Below, in pieces: positions 1 to 8,083 of a DNA stretch of 64,000 nt. The stretch is from Stenopsyche tienmushanensis. Taxonomy: Eukaryota; Arthropoda; Insecta; Trichoptera; Stenopsychidae. The DNA lies in NCBI GenBank assembly GCA_008973525.1, contig WACJ01000040.1:682001-746000 (forward strand), in the 5' to 3' direction. A program made the translations under genes and the position numbers. A model generated the notes under the pieces. The model was given only the letters and a program-made list of their open reading frames with translations, was not told the origin of the DNA and did no database searches. The number at the start of each line of letters is the position of its first letter. Position 1 is the stretch's first letter.

Positions 1-79
1 AACTGCGCTAAGTTCTCTCTGTCTCTGTCCACCTCGGAGCTTCAATGCACAAGAGTGCTCTTTCTGAATAGTGAAGGTC
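1..79. repeat. dispersed repeat, inverted copy of 31638-31716
   Basis: Bases 1-79 are the reverse complement of 31638-31716 with one mismatch that I can see. Similarity stops sharply after base 79, while on the other side the repeat probably continues beyond the window. The high identity suggests a recently active element. No family recognised. Confidence 0.85.
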
Positions 80-231
80 AAAACGGATATTTCCGATAGT
101 ACTCCCATACAGGTTAACATATGTCTTCACGGGGATTCTATGTGCTTCAGTTGCAAATTTCTTTTGAATAAAGTAGTGCAGTAAAATTCCTCACAAATAC
201 GGTTTACTCGACACAAAATTTCGACATGTAC

Positions 232-285
232 CACCTTCTGATGATGAAACGGCAAGAACTTATTCACACACCCAATAATTAAATA
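232..285. repeat. terminal fragment of a short inverted-repeat element
   Basis: AAACGGCAAGAACTTATTCACAC at 247-269 closely matches the right arm of the palindromic element at 17289-17345. It lies in the intron of the TDRD12-like gene. Probably a MITE end; the superfamily is unclear. Confidence 0.55.
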
Positions 286-320
286 CATTAGCCTAACTTG
301 TTTTAATTTTATCAATGCAG

Positions 321-3300
321 ATATTCAATGATTGATGGGACTGATACTTTTTGTGGCAAAATATTCGTTCGGAATTCAAAAAATGAAGAAAAAGATCTAG
401 TGGAATTGCTATGCGGAACTGGATTGGCTAAAATTTGTACGACCACATTCGATAAAAATGTTAAAGATGAAACTTTCAAATCAAAATCTGATAAGGAATC
501 TTTGGAAGAAATTAAATTATATTTAAAGTGTAAAATGGATGAAGCATCAGGTTCATTTTCTGAAAACAAAATGCATATAAACGACACAAATGCTCAATGT
601 CGAAAAGAATCCAATTGTACACAGTTATCAACCAAATATTTAAATGAAGAGAGTTCACCTAAAGTACAATTTCCTAATGACAAAAATAATCATACACGAC
701 TGAATCGATTATTGAAACTATCTAAACTCTCAAGCGATTCATCCAAAACACCTATGCCAAAAGGGAAATGTATAAATCATCCACCTAAAGTACAGGATTG
801 TAGTTTAGAAGAAAAATCGAATTCCCTTTCGCCTACAAAATGTGACAATAATCTATTAATGCTTCCGGCTGGATATCCTGCAAATCATTTTTATACAACT
901 CAAGGACCAAAAACAAACAAAGACAAGCATTTCAAAAAATCTAATTTTAGGAAATCACCAAAAACAAATTATCATAAAGGAAATTCAACTAAAAATCATA
1001 CCGAAGACAGCAGCAAAACAGTATTACCAAATCAAAAATTACTAACACAAGTTGAAAAAGAACACAATGTTAATACATTATTGGGTTTGAGGAAAACCTT
1101 TACATCATCGAAAGAATATACAAATAATCAAGTAGAAAAGACTATCGAGTCTGATGTAAATGCAAACGTTGAAAAGTCTAGCAAGGAAAGCCAACGAAAG
1201 ATGAACATTTTACCCTTTACGAATTCACCTGAAGGGCCAATACTCAAACGGGAAGATGTTAAAATTGATCTCCCTAACAATGAACGTGCAATCAAAAAAA
1301 GTGTAGTAAAGCGAAAACCAATAAGTGTGTCAGAATACAACGCTAGTCAAAATTATCCATCGAGAAACAGTCCAGAAAAGAGAAAACCAATAAGTGTGTC
1401 GGAATATAACACTAGTCAAAATGATCCGTCAGGAAACAGCCCAGAAGAGAGAAAACCAATAAGTGTGTCAGAATACAACGCTAGTCAAAATTATCCATCG
1501 AGAAACAGTCCAGAAAAGAGAAAACCAATAAGTGTGTCGGAATATAACACTAGTCAAAATGATCCGTCGGGAAACAGCCCAGAAGAGAGAAAACCAATAA
1601 GTGTTTCAGAATTTAACACAAGTCAAAATGATCCGTCAGCAAACAGTTCAGATGATCCAGATTTATCAAATTCTGATAGCGAACGAGAAAATTGTACTGA
1701 ATTCAATTTGCATAAACCCGTATTCGCGGGAGTTAATTCGTCTCCCGGTGGCGGTGTATTTTCTAATTATTTAACAAAGACCATCACTAAGAAAAACCGT
1801 TCTTTAGATTTTAATGATCTCGCAGAAATCAATGAACAAATTTATCACGAGGACATAAGTAATAATAACGATTCTGATATTATTTCTTCAAATTTGCCAA
1901 AATCTTCACTCGGTAAACCTTTAATACATTTGGATAATTTTATTGAAAATATTGCTGTTCCAAGAATATTGGTTCAAACAAAGGACGGGCATTTTTCTGA
2001 TCGTTTTTTCAAATTGAATGATGCGCAGTTTTCGACAGCTATATTTGACAATCTGAAGAAGACATTTCAAAAACCAACCAGTTTACAGACTGCCGTTTGG
2101 CCCGTAGCCATGAAGCGTCGTAGCGTTTTTATTGTAGGATCAAAAGGAAGTGGAAAAACATACGGGATTTTAGCGCCTCTTTGTAATTTTTTATCCGATT
2201 TAAAATCATCTGAAAATCGGCCTAAAAGTAACGGTCCATTAGCATTAATATTATGTGCCAACAGTCAAAAAGTGAAACAAACTGAAACATATTGTAATCA
2301 TTTATTAAATAACGCTAGGAGCGCAGACGGAATGCCTGTACGAATATTAATGATAAATAACACAGATTCTGATCATGTGATTTCATCCAAGTTATCAGAC
2401 GGATGCGAAATTTTAATAGCGATGCCGCATATTTTAAAGCTCGCCTTGAATCTATCGAGATTGTCGTATGTCGTATTTGACGATGCGGAAGAACTCGAGG
2501 ATGATTTCAGCTGTGGAATTGATACGGTGTGCAACGCGTCATTGAAAATATTCGACGATACGGAAAATAAGGGAATACAGATATTCGCAGCGTCGAAAAT
2601 ATGGTGCGAGTCTTATCGAAAGCTGGCCGCGAATGTTGAAAATTCAGTATTGTGTGTCTCCGCTTTAGAAGAGTCTATAGTATTTTCAAATATAAAGATC
2701 GCGGCATACGTCCAATCCAACAATCAAAAGATCGATCGTCTGATGACAATATTGGAAGAATCGAATTCAAAACATCGAATTGTCGTGGTTTGCTATTGTG
2801 ACGAGGAGATTAATGCTATCAGCGCGAGGATAAATGACAGCCGCTATGAAATATTGTCGATAACGAGTAAAATGGATCTTGGAAAGAACTTCGAGATAAA
2901 AAATAAATGGAAAACGTTTTCCAATTGGACGAGGAAGCTGATTTTGGTTTGCTCTGATGCTAATTTATCATATCTTGACATAACGGAAGCGGAACAACTT
3001 ATACATTATTCTCTTCCGCGTGTATCTTTTACGACTTTTTACAAAAGGTTTTCGACTATCATCGATTCGATTCCAAATATATGGCACAAATGTGATTCTA
3101 CTGAAGCAAATGAAAAATGCATAGTTCAAATATTAATGGATGAAACGAACACAAGTTCAGTTTCCTAGATTAACGGATTATATTGAGAGATGTGGAGTCG
3201 TTGTTCCTGATTATTGGAAGGCGGATAAAAATAATATATTGGAAATGAAAGAACAGACTAATGTCCATTTGTGTGAAAAATTGATGAGCTTCGGACATTG

Positions 3301-5539
3301 TCCAAATAAAGCGAATTGTAATAGTAGACACTATGTTTCAGAATATGACTCTGAATTAGATTGGATACCTAAATCGGGTGTTATAACATTTAAAGTTTTG
3401 AGTATTCATAGCCCATCTCATTTTTCAGCTAGATTAATAGAACACAAAGCATTAGATGGAACTGTTAGTAATATGAATCAACATAATACAATATTGAATT
3501 TATCTCTAGAAATGCTTTTGTATTATTTAAATAACGACAACAAAAAAGTATTAAATCTTAATAAACATATTAATTATCACAAAGATGTATTTGTTGTGGA
3601 GATGAAACAGAATGTATTTTATAGATGTCAAATTATATCTGTGGAAAAGCAACTGGTATGGGTCCACTTGATAGACAAAGAGGAAAACGTGAAAGCGATG
3701 GCGAACAAAATTTATCTGATGCCAAAAAAATTCAGATCTATGGATACGTTGACTTTTAAGGCTAGATTGATTGGTATCATGCCAAACGAAAGCGATAGCG
3801 GATGGGCTATTCAATCTACGCTGGAGGTCAAAAGGCTGTTATCCGAGAGTGAGCCCGTTTTGAGAGGTAAAATTGTCATAGGCGCAGGCAAAACGCTTTG
3901 GTTGGATTCCGTTAATATTGTTCAAAATTTGAAATGCAACAGAGTAGTTGTGAAAAGTAACATCAAAAATCACCTCATTGATAAAAAACTGGCAAGAGAT
4001 AATCCCAATCATCTATCGTCGCTTTTAGATATCCTTAAAACGACGCCCAATTTGCTTAATGAACCATCGCACGAGATTCAACCACGGCGACTAATCCGAA
4101 AATATCACCAACCCCAATGGGCTCATTTAGGTGATGATATATTTCAAGAGGTTTATATGCGTGTCGATCAAAGAGTAGACTGCTTTTTTATATCAATGTT
4201 TCGATATGACAAACAATTGGCACGCTTAGTAAAAGAAATTAACCAGTATGCTATTGGTCTTAAAAATAACATTACATGCAGTAACGAAACTTATAACGTT
4301 GGAGATTATTGCATTGCAAAGTATCTCGATGAATATAACAGGGCAAGGATAGATGGAATTGAAGAGGAAAACAATCAAAAAAGATACACGTGCTTTTATG
4401 TGGATCATGGAGATTATTCCGTTGTAAACCAGGACAGTATCTGTCCAATAATTCCTATGTTTATTACTAAACTTCCATTTCAAGCCATCGAATGTAGACT
4501 TGTCGGTATTAAACCAGCTGCCAGTAATTGGACCATAAACGCAGCCGATTATTTATACAATTTGGCATTTCAATCTGATGAATCTAACGTTTTAAAAGTG
4601 TTGTTGGCGAAGCCGTATCTAAAGGAAACTGCGGAATTGACTGAAGGATTTAAATATGCTATTGTTTTGTTTGATATCTACAACTCTTCTGGCAGTACAT
4701 CACTGATTAATTATAAGCTCGTTGAAGAAAATTTTGCTATAAAAGTTGCTTCCGAGGAAAGAATTATAGAGAATGCTAATGTTGACGTGATTAAATATAT
4801 TCAGGATGACGTAGCTAATTTTGCTGACGTCTCTGACAGTATGGATGATTTAATTGATGACGACGAGGAAACCGGTGGAGAAATTGGTCCTTGCGTAGAG
4901 TTAGAAGAAGATTTTCAGAATATAGACGATAATGCCGGAAATCTTTCCGATGAAGATGAAAGTGATTGGGAAATATGTGATCCTAACGAACTTATTGCAA
5001 CACTTAAAAAACAAGAAACCGAAAACAAAAAATGTGCAAATTTAACTGAAGTTCCAACTGCTTTTGCACCATCAAATTTTTATCCTACGAGTAAAACTTT
5101 GAATGAAAGCCCTAAAATAAAACCGCTTCATAAAACGCCTGCTATTAAATGGCATCAGACGGAGGAATTTGTTTACGTGAAGATTGACATAATTGGCGTT
5201 GAAGATTATAAAGTAACTTTTGAAGACAAGTCGCTTCATTTTGAAACCAATGTGCAGGGAGAAATGTATAAACTTGAGCTTCATCTATATGCGGTTGTTG
5301 ATGTGGAAGAATGTAGTCATTCAGCGAAAGGACTTTACGTTCTTGTAAAGTTATCAAAACTACTCAAAAGAAATTGGTTGGATTTGGTTGCACTTTCACA
5401 CGAATCAAAATTGATCAAGTATGATGCTGAATTTATTGATTTAGATGATGAAGAGAGTGAAGACACTGATCAAAAAGAACAAATACGGCAGCTCGTGAAT
5501 AGATTAGATACGGACGAATCTGATGACGACGACGACTAA
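321..5539 (+). CDS. Tdrd12: TDRD12/Yb-type Tudor-helicase, piRNA pathway (5' partial, one frame break)
   Basis: Predicted germline RNA-helicase-like Tudor protein of the TDRD12/Yb family, which acts with PIWI proteins in piRNA biogenesis in perinuclear or Yb-body granules (family knowledge). One long exon follows the acceptor at 320. From Met at 328: end of an N-terminal Tudor module; Ser/Lys-rich linker with a five-copy 23-residue repeat (aa 329-443); divergent DEAD-box core with Q-motif region near aa 582, Walker A GSKGSGKT (604-611), DDAE instead of DEAD (718-721), AAS instead of SAT (754-756), then a HELICc-like lobe. The frame shifts by +1 between about 3140 and 3168. The second frame (from 3140) holds a CCCH finger C45-x8-C54-x5-C60-x3-H64, an extended Tudor (~80-265), a second Tudor (core ~385-430, VGDYCIAKYLDEYNRARI), an acidic stretch (~555-615), a CS/p23-like domain (~668-755) and an acidic C-terminus. 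Domain order is that of TDRD12. DDAE suggests altered ATPase activity. Upstream exon(s) are outside the window. Confidence 0.92.
1312..1656 (+). repeat. five in-frame 69-bp repeats inside the TDRD12-like linker
   Basis: Units start at 1312, 1381, 1450, 1519 and 1588. Each encodes 23 residues beginning RKPISVSEYN. Units 1 and 3 match each other (NYPSRN), as do 2 and 4 (NDPSGN), so the array grew by duplication of a 138-bp dimer. The fifth unit is more diverged (SEFNTSQNDPSANSSDD). It lies in a low-complexity linker between the N-terminal Tudor and the helicase. No function is known to me. Confidence 0.95.
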
Positions 5540-5635
5540 AGTTATTCCGAAAATCAATGACATTGTTAATAATCAAAATGGCATACTATGTAATATTTTT
5601 TATAAAAGTATACATATAATTAATATAGACTTTTA

Positions 5636-5653
5636 AATAAACTTGTGAAATAA
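5636..5653 (+). promoter_or_regulatory. polyadenylation signals of the TDRD12-like gene
   Basis: AATAAA at 5636-5641 and a second AATAAA at about 5648-5653, roughly 100 nt after the stop codon at 5537-5539. They support a transcript ending near 5670. Confidence 0.6.
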
Positions 5654-5699
5654 AATGAGATGTGTTTTTTTTTATATAAAACAGACAGAAATAGGGTCA

Positions 5700-6106
5700 T
5701 AACAAGGGGGTGGCAATGCAGGCGTCCGCCACGGGCGTAACTGGGCTTGGGGCGCAAAACGCAGAATACCGACCCAGTTGAAAGTTGCACATGGTTTTTA
5801 TTTTATTTAACCATTCTACTTTACATGAATCAATACCTGATTGACTGCCCATTTTTATAATATATGCTAATGTTGTCTAATCTCTTTTTCCTTCATTATC
5901 ACTTAAACATTGGGCCAACCCAGCCGGCATAAACCCACATAAAAATGAAAACAATATTTTCGACCGATTGTAGACTTTAAACAACCCACCCGATCAGTCT
6001 TCTTCGGACAATTTCGTTTTGTAATGAGAGTTCGTATGGCGTCTGATTGCGAGGCGTCTATTCGTCATGTCAGCCGTCTGAAAAGCGGACCGATTGGATA
6101 CACAGA
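5700..6106. repeat. dispersed repeat, copies at 7375-7530 and 23566-23712
   Basis: The part around TTTAACCATTCTACTTTACA recurs at 7465-7485. Inverted, 23566-23712 matches two blocks (about 5805-5890 and 6040-6106), the latter including AAAAGCGGACCGATTG. The copies are diverged and differently truncated, as expected of an old transposon family. No coding capacity seen. Confidence 0.7.
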
Positions 6107-6917
6107 CCTTGTGACCATTAAGTTAGACCATGTGAAGTTATTTTTAAAAAATGTTTCCCAACTTTGATTTGTAGTCCTTTATATTCTCTTTAGATTTGAA
6201 CAATCGTACGTTTTACAGCCCTAATTAAGACTTAGTACTGTTGTATAGATTTTTAAGCAATTTATAATGATTTTTGAATGTGGATTTTCCATGGAATTAA
6301 ATCCAAGACCAAAAAAAAAAACAATTACATAATTGAATTGATAATTTCGAATATGAAGGGTTATTTATGCATATTACAATATTAATCAGATAAGGGAATG
6401 CCTTGTAAAAATTTATGCAATTGCAAAATCAGTTTTTTTTGTCTAGATTTTTATTTCACGGTTTTAAAAAAATATTCGCGGATATTTAATAGAACCAAAA
6501 GAATTGCAATTATATCATCACAATTTTACACGATGAAATTATTAATAAGATCATTATTAAAAGTATTAGTATAAATTAATAACTAATATTTTGGCGCAAA
6601 GACACCTTCATTATTTGGTTATTATTTCGGTAGGTAGTATTTTTTTTAAATTGTTGTGGCAACATTAGCATATGAAATAAAGTGACAGCAAAAGCGGTGG
6701 TCAGGTTTTAAACGAGCGAGACATCATCTTGTAAAATATCGCAATATTATGCGTCGATCTTAATTGAAAAAGACGTAGTGAGTTTTTTTATTGTTGAATA
6801 ACTTGACTTTTCATCAATGTAAACAAAAATATTTGTTTAATCTTCTTGACATTGAATTTGCTTCATTTGAAATACTGGCTCATTCATCTGTTAATATTCT
6901 TCTTACTTCTTCCCTTG

Positions 6918-7012
6918 AAAATATTACATATTTTTGATATTTTTTTCAATGAATATCCCAAAGGTGTACAATAGGGTTAAGTTTGGGAGATTGAGGGGGG
7001 ATTCAATTACTT
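6918..7012 (-). mobile_element. Tc1-like transposase relic (C-terminal motif)
   Basis: The reverse strand reads PQSPKLNPIVHLWDIH, the Tc1 transposase signature around the third catalytic residue (normally SPDLNPIEHLWD). The catalytic Glu is replaced by Val and stops follow, so this is inactive. It lies between the two Tudor genes. The rest of the element is too decayed to delimit. Confidence 0.7.
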
Positions 7013-7374
7013 TTCACCAATTATAGCCAAAGTGTTATGTGCTTTGGATTACTGTTTTAATAAAATTTAAAGCGGTTGCTCAGATACAACTTTTCTGCCC
7101 TTTAATGTAAATTCATTTTTTTAATATTTAAATGCTGATTGATTATTTTATTTCATGGCAGTTCTACAGTGGAAGCCTACATTTCTTTTGTTTAGATATA
7201 ATAGTAGAGCTTTTTTAATGTCATTTCCTTGGTTAAAGCAGATGTTAATTTTATATCACTATAAAGATTAAAAGAGTCGTTTGAGTATGTTACAAAATAT
7301 CTGCAATATAATTGAATGACATGAAAATTTTGCCCACCTACATATGAATACCCTCCAAATTATTGTTATCATAT

Positions 7375-7530
7375 TGTGGCAGCCCCATAACCAGGGGGCG
7401 CCACGGAGGTAAAAGGCAGCATACTGTCCCGGTTGAGAGTTGCATATGGTTTTTATCTTACTTGACCGTTCTACTTTACATAAATCAACACTGGTTGTAT
7501 CTGGCTGGTTTTATAATATATACATACCAA
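7375..7530. repeat. second copy of the 5700-6106 dispersed repeat
   Basis: Shares the block GGTTGAGAGTTGCATATGG...CGTTCTACTTTACATAAATC and an ATAATATATA tail with 5770-5865, in the same orientation. Non-coding. Bases 7013-7374 and 7531-7649 are otherwise AT-rich with nothing recognisable. Confidence 0.65.
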
Positions 7531-7649
7531 ATCTTGTAATTCATTATAAGCGTAAATGATTATAAAACGAAGAAGTATTAAATTGAGGAGTAACTTCAGT
7601 TGTGGTTAACTAATTGAAAAATAAAAAAAATAACAAACAAATGGCTTAA

Positions 7650-8034
7650 TCTAATATATAAAAATTAATCTCTGTTTGTTCGTATGTAATGCGCTGCCAT
7701 AACGTTTATCCGATTTCGATAAAACTTTGTCAATTTACTGTTTACACTTGCGAGAATAACATAAGCATAGTAAAAATATTGTATGGATACACCATGTTGG
7801 CGCATAATTGGTCTGGTGAAATGAAGTTTGGGCTGCGAGGACAGGAAGAGAAAGGATGCGCAATACGGTGGTTAAGTCGGTCTTCGAGACGAGAGCGAGT
7901 GTGCATATGCTTTTGGATCCCAGCTCTTCGGCTCGCGCTACACGTGACCTAAAGCAATAAACTATGTACTGCGTTTCTTTATAAATAATTATTAAACGCT
8001 TATGGCATTGCAATGCATGCCGGCTATTCGCTAG
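7650..8034 (+). mobile_element. short non-autonomous Helitron-like element
   Basis: Begins TCTAATATATAAAAATTAAT and ends CTAG at 8031-8034, with A before and T after the element, the target preference of Helitrons. A short palindrome (GCATTGCAATGC) sits 10-15 nt before the end, as the terminal hairpin should. A related 5' motif and CTAG end occur at about 18885-19069. At 385 bp it cannot encode Rep/helicase. It ends 46 nt before the acceptor of the paralogue's first visible exon, so it probably lies in that gene's 5' intron or promoter region. Confidence 0.6.
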
Positions 8035-8083
8035 TATAATATAAAGGATCATAATTTTCATTTATCTTATTTTATTTACAGAA

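Larger units (their letters stand above)
1..320 (+). other. intron upstream of the first visible TDRD12-like exon (partial)
   Basis: Non-coding sequence ending in an acceptor (ATCAATGCAG) at 311-320. The next exon enters in phase 2 (A|TAT TCA ATG), at the same place and phase as intron 1 of the downstream paralogue (acceptor at 8878-8879). So this is an intron and the exon for the start of the N-terminal Tudor domain lies before base 1. It contains two repeats, described separately. Confidence 0.75.

Noticed and set aside
1128..5357. Short antisense frames within the TDRD12-like gene
   Set aside because: No domains, no splice support, and the + strand is fully explained by a conserved protein.
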